This document shows positions 41,301 to 49,060 of a stretch of 64,000 nt of DNA, one piece after another. How positions within the stretch are numbered: position 1 is the first letter of the stretch; every line of letters starts with the position of its first letter. The position numbers were made by a program, and so were the translations under genes. Source of the stretch: Streptomyces alboniger (GTDB lineage: Bacteria; Actinomycetota; Actinomycetes; Streptomycetales; Streptomycetaceae); the NCBI RefSeq assembly GCF_008704395.1, contig NZ_CP023695.1:5642001-5706000 (forward strand), written 5' to 3'. The notes beneath the pieces were generated by a model that ran no database searches, had not been told where the DNA came from, and saw only the letters and a program-made list of their open reading frames with translations.

Positions 41301-41541
41301 CCTTCACCTGGAAGCCGCCCATGACCAGGCCGACGAGCACGGGTATGAGCAGGATCGCGTTCAGCCTGGTCGGTACGCGCCAGTTGCGGGGGGACATGCG
41401 TCCGCCGGAGGGGGCCGGGGGTTCGTTGCCGGGAGCGGCGCTCACGTCAACGGGGGACGCCGCTGTGCGCGGCGGCGGGGTGAAGTTGCCCCGCGCGTCC
41501 CCGGTGGGGGGTGCCGCGGGGCTCGTCTTGCTTCGCCTCAC
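38347..41541 (-). CDS. cvnA: Conservon sensor-kinase-like protein CvnA (first cluster)
   Basis: The 1064-aa membrane protein has one helix near residues 60-80, an extracytoplasmic nitrate/nitrite-sensor-like helical domain and a second helix (ITGAIVVVALLAAFILAGMM). A HAMP-like region (PITSTDEIGEVARAFDQVHREA) and a HATPase domain follow: LLAELLENATTFSSPQTKV, VEIHDKGIGLT and QRMGLFVVGRLADRHGI. No classical H-box is evident. The C-terminal third is disordered, with a Gln/Tyr-rich block of QY repeats. I start it at the GTG (MRRSKTSPAAPP), which has GAGAGG 11 nt upstream, as in the second cluster. Confidence 0.88.
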   Translation of the reverse strand: MRRSKTSPAAPPTGDARGNFTPPPRTAASPVDVSAAPGNEPPAPSGGRMSPRNWRVPTRLNAILLIPVLVGLVMGGFQVKGSIDTWNEAQDAESTARLVRASLDYGNRLIEERDLTAAPLLNGKRGDPAVVKARKATDAAAAAFKDAAEDMPDKEGLNRRLEAFRKVEPKLTPLRQAAYTTKLPGVKTEEGYVAIQHPLMEFANELGLGTGNITSYGRTVYAISLSKAALSLERSIGTHLLVKPGPGTGSFTLQRTSFSSYAYLERIAIEEYTGGGTPQDVAKLEEAKKKLAAAAEKQANPPPTQDQMIAAIATMESTQPSVRVALADKGITRQAWWDTTTAKFDAYRTIESDLADKAVDEASDIAADAQQNAYITGAIVVVALLAAFILAGMMARQMSRSMRQLRTAAFGIAEQRLPMLVDQLSRTDPGRVDTRVQPIPITSTDEIGEVARAFDQVHREAVRLAAEQALLRGNINAIFTNLSRRNQSLIEGQLTLITDLENNEADPDQLESLFRLDHLATRMRRNGENLLVLSGEEPGRRWDQPVPLVDVLRAASSEVEQYERIELSGVPEAEIHGLAVTDLVHLLAELLENATTFSSPQTKVRVTATRLPDGRVMVEIHDKGIGLTAEDFADINHKLANPPTVDAAISQRMGLFVVGRLADRHGIRVQLRPSGEQAGTTSLVMLPDGITHGGGGEQHAQDPEFTVSSIIPEQQVLEAEPLRTAAELGFDDSRYHGDGGEAHGLDPVGRSLMREERRAALEAQASQQPGGNRPLFRDEVDPQQGRQAPQQGSYEQHAPAYDEQQQVSYDQGQQPAYENGRAADGQYTDGQYAEEQYGGEQYATDQYGNGQYAEGGYANEQQAPAYDEQYYPAPDGYQDPQISYPERSRQDDWPSGDGYQPEYEQEAESAPAAPAGDAERVGFDRPGPTPSVVHDMTDAGLPRRGSSASNGNGNVPAVNEGQGGQDGSDWRSSNDERWQRAERLKEPKAGGVTPSGLPRRVPKANLVEGTAEQTPQGGPQVSRDPEEVRGRLSNLRRGVQRGRNNSSDTNGQGFSPDSTYNQER

Positions 41542-41711
41542 TCGACCAACAACCTCTCGGCGGCGGCACTCACGTCGTGCCGCTGTCGTCTCCAAGGCCC
41601 GTGCTACTGGGCAGTTCAGCGCATTCCAGCACGTCAGGCACCGCTCTTCCAAACAGTGGGAAGCGGAAGTTCCGAGTGGTGTAAGCCTCAGATAAATCGG
41701 TCATAAAGAGC
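41542..41711 (-). promoter_or_regulatory. Promoter region of the first conservon
   Basis: 170 bp between the cvnA start and the terminator of the second conservon. I find no gene in it. No clear -35/-10 pair stands out, but this must hold the promoter because a strong terminator lies upstream. Confidence 0.4.
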
Positions 41712-41741
41712 GAGCCCCGCCAAAAGGCGGGGCTCTTGTGA
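41712..41741 (-). terminator. Terminator of the second conservon
   Basis: A perfect 10-bp stem GAGCCCCGCC/GGCGGGGCTC (41712-41721, 41726-41735) with a 4-nt loop. T-rich sequence lies on both sides, so it works in either direction; it is 140 bp after cvnD. Confidence 0.85.
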
Positions 41742-41880
41742 GCACAGCGACACCAGGCGACCGCGACGCGTGGCGGTCACCGGGCAATTCTCTGTCGAAA
41801 CGTTATGAACACGGCGCGCGCTCGTGTCAAAGGACACAGGGCGCTCCGTAAGGTCTACGACAACTGCCGTATACACCTGC

Positions 41881-42471
41881 CTACTTGAGACGTGCCATAA
41901 GTGCGTGCTCGACCAGCGTGATCAAGCCACTCTTTGCGTCTGCACGGTGTCGCGCGTCGGTGGTGATGATCGGCGTACCCGGACCGATCTGGAGCGCCTC
42001 GCGGACCTCGTCGGGCGTGTACGGCTGGTGGCCGTCGAAGCCGTTGAGGGCGATGACGAACGGCAGCCCGGAGTTCTCGAAGTAGTCGACGGCCGGAAAG
42101 CAGTCGGCCAGGCGCCGGGTGTCCACGAGCACGACCGCGCCGATCGCGCCCCGCACGAGGTCGTCCCACATGAACCAGAAGCGGTCCTGACCGGGCGTAC
42201 CGAAGAGGTACAGGATCAGGTCCTGGTCCAGCGTGATGCGGCCGAAGTCCATCGCGACGGTGGTCGTCGTCTTGTCCCCGGTGTGGGTCAGGTCGTCGAT
42301 GCCGGCGGACGCGGACGTCATGACGGCCTCGGTGCGCAGCGGGTTGATCTCCGAGACGGCCCCGACGAACGTGGTCTTGCCCACGCCGAAGCCGCCCGCC
42401 ACCACGATCTTGGCGGAGGTGGTGGAACGGCCCGAGCCCGAGCCCGAGCCGTTAGAGCTTGCGAAGTCCAC
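41881..42471 (-). CDS. cvnD: Conservon GTP-binding protein CvnD (second cluster)
   Basis: The 196-aa GTPase-like protein is almost identical to the first cluster's CvnD, apart from an N-terminus with a GSGSG tract and three changes near the C-terminus. It has the same G1 (GGFGVGKTT), G3 (FGTPGQDRFWFMW) and NGFDG motifs. It overlaps cvnC by 20 bp, exactly as in the first cluster. The near identity suggests recent duplication, gene conversion or strong selection on a shared partner. Confidence 0.92.
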   Translation of the reverse strand: MDFASSNGSGSGSGRSTTSAKIVVAGGFGVGKTTFVGAVSEINPLRTEAVMTSASAGIDDLTHTGDKTTTTVAMDFGRITLDQDLILYLFGTPGQDRFWFMWDDLVRGAIGAVVLVDTRRLADCFPAVDYFENSGLPFVIALNGFDGHQPYTPDEVREALQIGPGTPIITTDARHRADAKSGLITLVEHALMARLK

Positions 42472-42853
42472 TGAGCACCCTTTCGAGCAGTGTCACGTCA
42501 GGCTGGCCGCCGGCGGACTCGTCGCCGCCGGGCTGGTGGATGGCGACGAGACCGGCCTCGGCCAGGTCCGCCACGAGGATCCGCGCCACACCGAGCGGCA
42601 TCGAAAGCAGCGCCGAGACCTCGGCCACCGACTTGACCTCGCGGCACAGGTGGCAGATCCGCTGGTGCTCGGGGAGCAGCCCCATCAGCTGGGCCGGATC
42701 GGCCGTGGTGCTCACCAGCGCCTCTATGGCGAGCTGGTAGCGGGGCCGGGTCCGGCCGCCGGTCATCGCATAGGGACGCACCAGCGGCTGGTCGCCCTCC
42801 ATTCCGTACGAGGGATCGCCGTACGGGTTGTGAGAGGCGGTGGGCGGGGTCAT
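42452..42853 (-). CDS. cvnC: Conservon DUF742 protein CvnC (second cluster)
   Basis: The 133-aa protein has a short polar N-terminus (TPPTASHNPYGDPSYGMEGDQ) and the DUF742 domain: LVRPYAMTGGRTRPRYQLAIEALV, HQRICHLCREVKSVAEVSALLSMPLGVARILV and LLERVLSGLRKL. GGAGGATCC precedes the ATG. The DUF742 part closely matches the first cluster, while the N-terminus is much shorter. Confidence 0.9.
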   Translation of the reverse strand: MTPPTASHNPYGDPSYGMEGDQPLVRPYAMTGGRTRPRYQLAIEALVSTTADPAQLMGLLPEHQRICHLCREVKSVAEVSALLSMPLGVARILVADLAEAGLVAIHQPGGDESAGGQPDVTLLERVLSGLRKL

Positions 42854-42994
42854 GGATCCTCCGGGCGGGACAGCAGGTCATCTGCGTGTGCCGTCTGACA
42901 GAGCCGGTGGGGGCGTAAGGCGGCCGGACGGTTGGTCAGTACGTTCGGTCGGTGGGGCGGCCGAAGGGGCGAAAGCATTCGGAAGCCGCGTCGG

Positions 42995-43417
42995 CTAGTG
43001 GAGCAGGCTGCCCTGCAACTCGGCGCGCAGGTCCGGGGTGAGGACCGCCCCCGCGCGGTCGACGAGCAGCGCCATCTCGTACCCCACGAGGCCGATGTCG
43101 CACTCGGGGTGCGCGAGCACGGCCAGCGACGAGCCGTCGGAGACGGACATGATGAAGAGGAACCCCCGCTCCATCTCCACCACGGTCTGGGTGACGGTGC
43201 CGCCCTCGAAGATCCGGGAGGCCCCGGCCGTGAGGGAGGTCAGACCCGAGGCCACGGCGGCGAGCTGGTCGGCCCGGTCGCGCGGAAAGCCCTCGGACAT
43301 GGCCAGAAGGAGGCCGTCGGCGGAGACCACGACCGTGTGGGACACCCCGGGGGTGTTGTCCACGAAGTTGGTGATCAACCAGTTCAGATTCTGTGCGGCC
43401 TGGCTCATCGGACTCAA
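42995..43417 (-). CDS. cvnB: Conservon roadblock/LC7 protein CvnB (second cluster)
   Basis: The 140-aa roadblock protein matches the first cluster's CvnB except for about seven conservative changes (for example MSVSDG for MSISDG). The start is a TTG directly after the cvnA stop (TAG|TTG), with AGGAG 6 nt upstream. The ATG three codons later lacks a well-spaced SD. This would give strict coupling to cvnA translation. Confidence 0.88.
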   Translation of the reverse strand: MSPMSQAAQNLNWLITNFVDNTPGVSHTVVVSADGLLLAMSEGFPRDRADQLAAVASGLTSLTAGASRIFEGGTVTQTVVEMERGFLFIMSVSDGSSLAVLAHPECDIGLVGYEMALLVDRAGAVLTPDLRAELQGSLLH

Positions 43418-46400
43418 CTAACGCTCCTGCTGGTGAGTGGGGCGAGGGAAACTGCCGGTCTGGCCGGTACCGGCCTGGCGACCCTGCTGAATGCCCCGAC
43501 GGAGATTCGTCAGCCGGCCGCGTACCTCTTCGGGCGCACGCGAGACCTGCGGACCTGTGCTGTCCTGCTGCTGCTGGGCCGTGCCCGCGACCAGATTGGC
43601 CCGCGGGACGCGGCGCGGCAGTCCGGAGGTGGTGACGCCGCCCGCGGTGGGCTGCCGGACACGCTCGGCCTGGCGGCCCAGCTCGTCGTTCGGGGAGGAA
43701 CGCCAGCCCGCGGGGGCGCCGGTGCCCGCGCCGTTCTGGCCGTTGCCGGTACCGGTCCCTGCCGCGGGTGCGGCGGGCGGGGCCTGCCGCGGACCGCGCG
43801 ACGGCAGCGGGCGCTGCGGGTCCTGAGCCTGCGGCGCCTGCCGCTGGGCGGGCTCGCCGGAGCGGCCGCCGGGCCGGTGGCCGTGCGGGGCCTGCTGCTG
43901 GCTCTGCTGCTCCTGCTGGCGGCTCTGCTGCTCGGCCTGCGCCCGCTGGTTCTGCTGCTGCTGGAACCAGTTGGTCTCCAGCGTGTCGTACAGCGGCGTA
44001 CGCCCGTCACCGGGACCGGCGGCGGGCAGCAGGTCCTCGGGCTGCGAGGAGCCGGGCAGCTGGTTGTCGGCCTGCGGCTGCTGGGGGAGACCCTGCTGCG
44101 GTCCCGGCTGCAAAAGCCCCTGCTGGGGGTCGCCCTGGCCGCGGCGCGGCGCCGGCGGACGCGGCACGGTGTAGTCGGGCATGTCCCGACCGCCCTGCTG
44201 CGCGAGGCCGTTGCCGTGATCCTGCTGCTGGTTCTGCTGTCGGCTCTGCGGCTGGTCCTGCTGCTTGTTCCGCCGCGGGGCCTGACGGCCCTGCTGGGCG
44301 TCGTTCTGGCCGCCGAAGACGTCCGAGCGGACGAACTGGCCGGTGCCCTGGTCCTGCGGCGCGGGAGTGCCGGGCGGCGGCGCGTCGAAGTCCGGGCGGG
44401 GGAACTCCGCGGTCGAGCCGGGGCCCTGCCGGTCGTCGGCGGCCGCGGTCGGCTGCGGGAACTGGCCGGTAGCCTCGTGCTCCTCGTGACCGCGCGGGGC
44501 GTCGAACGGCTCGCGCGACACCTGCGGCTGCGCGTTCTCGTCGCTCCAGCTGGGCACGCGCGGCTGCGGGTTGCCCCCGGGCAGCTCGGCGCGCGGTCCT
44601 CCGCGAGGCGGCAACTGAGGCCTGCGCCCCTGGTCACCGGCGTCGGCCGGCGGCTTCATGGCGTTCGTACGCTGCTGGGGGACCGGAGGCTGCTGGACCG
44701 CGCCGCCACGGCCGCCCTGCGGCGCTTGCGGCGCCTGAGGCTGCTGACGCTGCGGCTGCCGGTCCTGCTGCCCGGGCTGACCGTGCCGGCCCGGCTGACC
44801 CTGCTGTCCGGGCGGCCCCTGAGTACCGGCCGGCGGACGCTGCTGTCCGGTCTCCCGGGAGGGCAGCGCGGCCCGCGGACCCGAACCGGCGACCTGCGGG
44901 CGCGGCGCACCGGCACCCGGCCGGCCCGCTCCACCGGGACCACCGGCACCGGGCCCACTGCCGAGCGCCGGACCGCCACGGCCACCGGCCGGTCCCGAAC
45001 CCGCGCCGAGCGCGGGGCCGTTGTTCCCCGCGGCGACCCCGCGGCGCGCGGCCGCGGCACCGGCGGCGGCAGCGGCCGCGGCGGGACCACCGGTCGGGCC
45101 GGGGCCACCGGGCTTGCCGGGAGCCTTCTTGCCGCCCTGGGCGACATCGACGGGCAGCATGACCAGCGCGGTCGTACCACCGGAGTCGGACGGGCGGAGC
45201 TGGATGCGGATGCCGTGGCGCTGCGAGAGGCGGCCGACCACGAACAGACCCATGCGGCGGGAGACGGAGACGTCCACGGTGGGCGGCGAGGCGAGCCGCT
45301 CGTTGATCGCGGCGAGGTCCTCGGGGGAGAGGCCGATGCCGGTGTCGTGGATCTCGATCAGCACGCGGCCGTCGGGCAGCGCGTGACCGGTGACCTTCAC
45401 CTTGGTCTGCGGCGAGGAGAACGACGTCGCGTTCTCCAGCAGCTCGGCGAGGAGGTGCACGAGGTCGTTGACAACGCGTCCCGCGACCTCGGTGGCGGGC
45501 ACGGCGGACAGCTCGATCCGCTCGTACTGCTCCACCTCGGAGGCGGCGGCACGCAGCACGTCGACGAGCGGCACGGGCCGCGTCCAGCGGCGGCCCGGCT
45601 CCTCACCGGCGAGGACGAGGAGGTTCTCGCCGTTACGGCGCATGCGGGTCGCGAGGTGGTCGAGCTTGAAGAGCGAGGAGAGCTGGTCGGGGTCGGCCTC
45701 GCGGGACTCCAGCTCGGAGATGAGTGAGAGCTGGCGCTGGATAAGACCCTGGGAGCGGCGCGAGAGGTTGGTGAACATCGCGTTGACGTTGCCCCGCAGA
45801 AGGGCCTGCTCGGCAGCGAGGCGGACGGCCTCGCGGTGCACGTCGTCGAAGGCCGCGGCCACCTGGCCGATCTCGTCCCGGGAGTGCACACCGACGGACT
45901 CGACGGAGGTGTCGACGTCCTGCGGGTCCGACTCCGAGAGCTGCTTGACCAGCTCGGGCAGGCGGTCCTGGGCGACCTTGGTCGCGGTGTCCTGGAGCCG
46001 GCGCAGCGAGCGGATCATGGAGCGGGCCACGACGAACGCGCCGACGAGCGAGACGCCGAGCACGAGCAGGATCAGCGCACCGTTGAGGATGGCCGACTGC
46101 TCCGACTCGTTGCGCAGCTCGCGCGCCTTCTGCTCCATCTCGCCGAGCAGCGTCAGCTCGATCTTCGACATCGCGTCGATCTTGGTGGTGTCGGCGTCGA
46201 CCCAGTCCTTGTAGGACTTCTTGTCCTGGAGCTTGATGCCGCCCTCCTGCTCGAGGACGCGCTTGGCGTACTCGTCGGCGGCCTTGATCGCGGCGTTGCC
46301 CCCGTCGAGGGGCTTGGTCAGCTCGTCCGGGTTGCCCGCGTAGATCTTGCTGAACGTCTGGGTAGCCGCCTGCTCCTTGTCGTAGGCGCTGAGGCCGAAG

Positions 46401-47326
46401 GTGCGGTCGGTCTCGGAGATCTTGCCGTACTCGCTGTCGTTCGCGGGCAGGGCGGCGGCGATGATCGCCCGCTGCACCGACGCGTACTCCTTGGCCGAGG
46501 AGAAGGCGGCCAGGGCGCGCGTGCGCTGGATCATGTCCGGGTTGCTGGTCGCCTGCGCCATGTCGGTCGACAGCGCGAGCAGCTGCTCGACGAGCTGGCT
46601 GTAGGCCTCGACGGTCTGCGAGGTCGAGGCGCCGGGCTTGTAGGCGTCCTTGCGGACCTTGTTGATGTTCTGGAGCTGCTGGGTGATCTGGACCGCGCTG
46701 TGCCGGACGCCGAGGAAACCCTTCTCGCCGTCCGTGTCGTTCAGATCCTGGGTGCCCTGGATGAAGTCGCGGTAGATCCGGTCGGTCTTGGCGCGGGCGC
46801 CCTTGACCGTGTAGTCCGTCGCCGTCGCCCCGTGCGCGAGCGGGCCCGCCGACTTGTCGCGCTCCTCCTGGAGCGCCACGGCCAGCGCGGTGGCCTGCTT
46901 GGTTATGTCGGTGAGCAGCTTCATGTTGTCGAGCTGCTCGATCTCGTCCATGGACGAGTTGATGCGGAGTGCGCCGAGCGAGGTCGCGGTGATCACGGGG
47001 AGCGCGAGGAGCGAGACCAGGCGGGTGGAGATGCGCCAGTTGCGCAGGGCTATTCGCGAGCCGGGGCCGGTGGGCGAGCCGGAGCCGGACGCACCCTTGC
47101 CCTTGTTCTTGCCCTTGCTCTTGTCCTGGGCGGTCGCCGGGCCGCTGCCCGTCACACCCTGGCGCGCGGCACCGGCGGTGTCGCCGGGCGCACCGGGGCC
47201 CGGCTTCTGGGCGTGCTGGGGCGAGGAGCCGCGGTCGCCGCCGCGCTCCGGCTCCGCCGCGGCATCCCCTCGGCCGCGACCGGCCTGGGGAGACCCCTTG
47301 CCATCCCTCTTGAAACGTCCCTGCAC
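43418..47326 (-). CDS. cvnA: Conservon sensor-kinase-like protein CvnA (second cluster)
   Basis: The 1302-aa protein has a long polar, lysine/glycine-rich N-terminus, a membrane helix near residues 100-120, an extracytoplasmic helical sensor domain and a second helix (ILNGALILLVLGVSLVGAFVVA). A HAMP-like region and a HATPase domain follow (LLAELLENATSFSSPQTKV, IEIHDTGIGLS, RRMGLFVVGRLSQRHGI). The last 500 residues are disordered and rich in Gly, Pro and Gln. The GTG start (MQGRFKRDGKGS) has AGAGG 11 nt upstream. Compared with the first CvnA, the kinase core is alike but the tails are unrelated in composition. Confidence 0.88.
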   Translation of the reverse strand: MQGRFKRDGKGSPQAGRGRGDAAAEPERGGDRGSSPQHAQKPGPGAPGDTAGAARQGVTGSGPATAQDKSKGKNKGKGASGSGSPTGPGSRIALRNWRISTRLVSLLALPVITATSLGALRINSSMDEIEQLDNMKLLTDITKQATALAVALQEERDKSAGPLAHGATATDYTVKGARAKTDRIYRDFIQGTQDLNDTDGEKGFLGVRHSAVQITQQLQNINKVRKDAYKPGASTSQTVEAYSQLVEQLLALSTDMAQATSNPDMIQRTRALAAFSSAKEYASVQRAIIAAALPANDSEYGKISETDRTFGLSAYDKEQAATQTFSKIYAGNPDELTKPLDGGNAAIKAADEYAKRVLEQEGGIKLQDKKSYKDWVDADTTKIDAMSKIELTLLGEMEQKARELRNESEQSAILNGALILLVLGVSLVGAFVVARSMIRSLRRLQDTATKVAQDRLPELVKQLSESDPQDVDTSVESVGVHSRDEIGQVAAAFDDVHREAVRLAAEQALLRGNVNAMFTNLSRRSQGLIQRQLSLISELESREADPDQLSSLFKLDHLATRMRRNGENLLVLAGEEPGRRWTRPVPLVDVLRAAASEVEQYERIELSAVPATEVAGRVVNDLVHLLAELLENATSFSSPQTKVKVTGHALPDGRVLIEIHDTGIGLSPEDLAAINERLASPPTVDVSVSRRMGLFVVGRLSQRHGIRIQLRPSDSGGTTALVMLPVDVAQGGKKAPGKPGGPGPTGGPAAAAAAAGAAAARRGVAAGNNGPALGAGSGPAGGRGGPALGSGPGAGGPGGAGRPGAGAPRPQVAGSGPRAALPSRETGQQRPPAGTQGPPGQQGQPGRHGQPGQQDRQPQRQQPQAPQAPQGGRGGAVQQPPVPQQRTNAMKPPADAGDQGRRPQLPPRGGPRAELPGGNPQPRVPSWSDENAQPQVSREPFDAPRGHEEHEATGQFPQPTAAADDRQGPGSTAEFPRPDFDAPPPGTPAPQDQGTGQFVRSDVFGGQNDAQQGRQAPRRNKQQDQPQSRQQNQQQDHGNGLAQQGGRDMPDYTVPRPPAPRRGQGDPQQGLLQPGPQQGLPQQPQADNQLPGSSQPEDLLPAAGPGDGRTPLYDTLETNWFQQQQNQRAQAEQQSRQQEQQSQQQAPHGHRPGGRSGEPAQRQAPQAQDPQRPLPSRGPRQAPPAAPAAGTGTGNGQNGAGTGAPAGWRSSPNDELGRQAERVRQPTAGGVTTSGLPRRVPRANLVAGTAQQQQDSTGPQVSRAPEEVRGRLTNLRRGIQQGRQAGTGQTGSFPRPTHQQER

Positions 47327-47901
47327 TAGCGTCGCAACCTCTGGACCAGGCGTCCTGCCGCTTAACGGCGGGACGGTGTCGGCGTCGTGGGGCGTCAAGC
47401 GCCCCATGGGTGGTCGTTGAGTGACCGGCGCTGCTCCCCCTCCCCGCCGCCACTCGGCGCTGCGTTGCGCCCCTGCGCGCCGGTTCGATCCCGCGGCGGT
47501 CCCGGGAATTCCAGCACAGTGCAGGATCTCCAACAAGGCCCGTGTGTCGCGCCAAGACGTCGGTGACACGGCGTGAGTGGAGGGTCACGAGACGTAGAAA
47601 GTGATCTAGCGGAAACCGGACGTATCCCCTCAAAGCTGCTAGGGGGAGGGGGTGTCCCAGTCTTCATGATCAGGAGCGGAATGGTGCCTTCAGTGGCGCA
47701 ATGTCCGTTTTCAAGTGGTGGGCGAGGGGCCTGATTTGACCTTTTTGCCCGGTCCTTCGTGAGCAAACTCACATGAAGATCATGGCCTCTTCCGGACTTT
47801 GGCCGGGAATTGGATGTTTAGCCTGACGCTTTACAGGGATGGCGAATCCGACAAGCCGCGTCCGTCAGACGACGCCTCAACCGACAGGGTCCGAACAGCA
47901 G
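47327..47901. other. 575-bp divergent intergenic region between conservon 2 and a small gene
   Basis: No gene is supported. It includes a lower-GC segment (about 47640-47840) with TTGACC (47737-47742) and a -10-like TAGCCT (47819-47824), which could serve the small gene at 47902. The conservon promoter must also lie here. Confidence 0.4.
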
Positions 47902-48102
47902 ATGAAGACTGTGAAGCCGACGATGTTCCGCAACATAGCCAACCCGCGCCGCACCACGCTCGCGCATCTCGAGGACGCCACCGACGTCCAGCGCGCGGCC
48001 GACCTGCCGGAGCACGCCGTCGACCTGCCGACCCAGACCGCCAACCCGAAGCGCACGATCCTGATGACCGCGCCGGAGACGTTCGTCCCGTCCGGCGCCT
48101 GA
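47902..48102 (+). CDS. Small 66-residue protein with a repeated ANPxRTxL motif
   Basis: The protein begins MKTVKPTMFRNIANPRRT. It contains two copies of a short motif, IANPRRTTL near the N-terminus and TANPKRTIL near the C-terminus, separated by an acidic helix-like stretch (LEDATDVQRAADLPEHAVDLP). In-frame ATGs at 47839 and 47920 are alternative starts; GAAG is best placed for 47920. There are no cysteines, membrane segments or RiPP-modifying enzymes nearby. I do not recognise the family. Confidence 0.6.
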   Translation: MKTVKPTMFRNIANPRRTTLAHLEDATDVQRAADLPEHAVDLPTQTANPKRTILMTAPETFVPSGA

Positions 48103-48262
48103 GATCCCCGGGGGACCACAGTCCGTCCGGCGTTCGAGGACGAGCCGCGAAGCGGCGATCTGCCGAGGTGAAACTCGGGCCCCGTGCAGAGAGCGACCGC
48201 CGGCCGCAGGCCATCGCGTTAGCCTGGGGTGTCACACCGCAACCACCTCAAGAGGCTAGAGC

Positions 48263-49060
48263 GTGCGCATCGCCAGGTTCTCCATCGACGGCAACGTCGG
48301 CTACGGCGCAGTCGAGGGGGAGAGCGCCCCCGGCAAGGAGGGCGAGCTCGTCCTCGACATCATCAAGGGCATCCCGTACGCCGACTTCGAGCTGTCCGGC
48401 ACCAAGGTCCCGCTGAGCAAGGTCCGCCTGCTGCCGCCGGTGCTCCCGAACAAGATCGTGGCCTTCGGCCGCAACTACGACGAGCACTCGGCGGAGCTGG
48501 GCAACGAGACGCCGGACGTGCCGTTCGCCTTCCTCAAGCCCTCCACCTCGCTGGTCGGCAGCGGCGACGCCATCACGTACCCCGCCTTCTCCGAAGAGCT
48601 GCACCACGAGGCCGAGCTGGCCGTGGTCATCGGCCGCATGTGCCGCGAGGTCCCCCGCGAGCGGGTCAAGGACGTCATCTTCGGCTACACCTGCGCGAAC
48701 GACGTCACCGCACGCGACGTGCAGCGCCGCGAGAAGCAGTGGGCCCGCGCCAAGGGCTTCGACAGCTCCTGCCCGCTCGGCCCCTGGGTGGAGACGGACC
48801 TGGATCTGGCGGCCGCGAACGACCTCACCATCCAGTGCACGGTCAACGGCCAGCAGCGCCAGCTCGGCCGCACCAGCGAGATGGTCCACTCCATCGAGGA
48901 CCTGATCGTCAACATCTCCGAGGCCATGACGCTGCTCCCCGGCGACGTCATCCTCACGGGCACCCCGGCAGGCGTCGGGCCCCTCAACGTCGGCGACGAG
49001 GTCGCCGTCACCATCGAAGGCATCGGCACTCTCACCAACAAGGTGATCAAGCGTGGCTAA
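48263..49060 (+). CDS. Fumarylacetoacetate hydrolase-family protein
   Basis: The 265-aa protein has the FAH C-terminal domain. It shows [15 protein letters not shown], the metal ligands in [13 protein letters not shown] (E-x-E), [28 protein letters not shown] and [15 protein letters not shown]. Family activities include hydrolysis of 2-oxo acids with beta-carbonyl groups, oxaloacetate decarboxylation or hydratase reactions. A GTG start with AAGAGG upstream is used. The end overlaps gltX by 8 bp, so the two genes are in one operon. Confidence 0.88.
   Translation: MRIARFSIDGNVGYGAVEGESAPGKEGELVLDIIKGIPYADFELSGTKVPLSKVRLLPPVLPNKIVAFGRNYDEHSAELGNETPDVPFAFLKPSTSLVGSGDAITYPAFSEELHHEAELAVVIGRMCREVPRERVKDVIFGYTCANDVTARDVQRREKQWARAKGFDSSCPLGPWVETDLDLAAANDLTIQCTVNGQQRQLGRTSEMVHSIEDLIVNISEAMTLLPGDVILTGTPAGVGPLNVGDEVAVTIEGIGTLTNKVIKRG

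Noticed and set aside
37927..41706. Very long plus-strand open frame of about 1259 codons opposite the first cvnA-cvnB region.
   Set aside because: It mirrors the minus-strand genes codon for codon. Its product is low complexity (VLLLG, RGRR) with no domain, while the minus strand encodes recognisable CvnA and CvnB.
42932..45727. Plus-strand open frame of about 931 codons opposite the second cvnA-cvnB region.
   Set aside because: It is an antisense artefact of high GC at codon position 3. The opposite strand has clear conservon genes.
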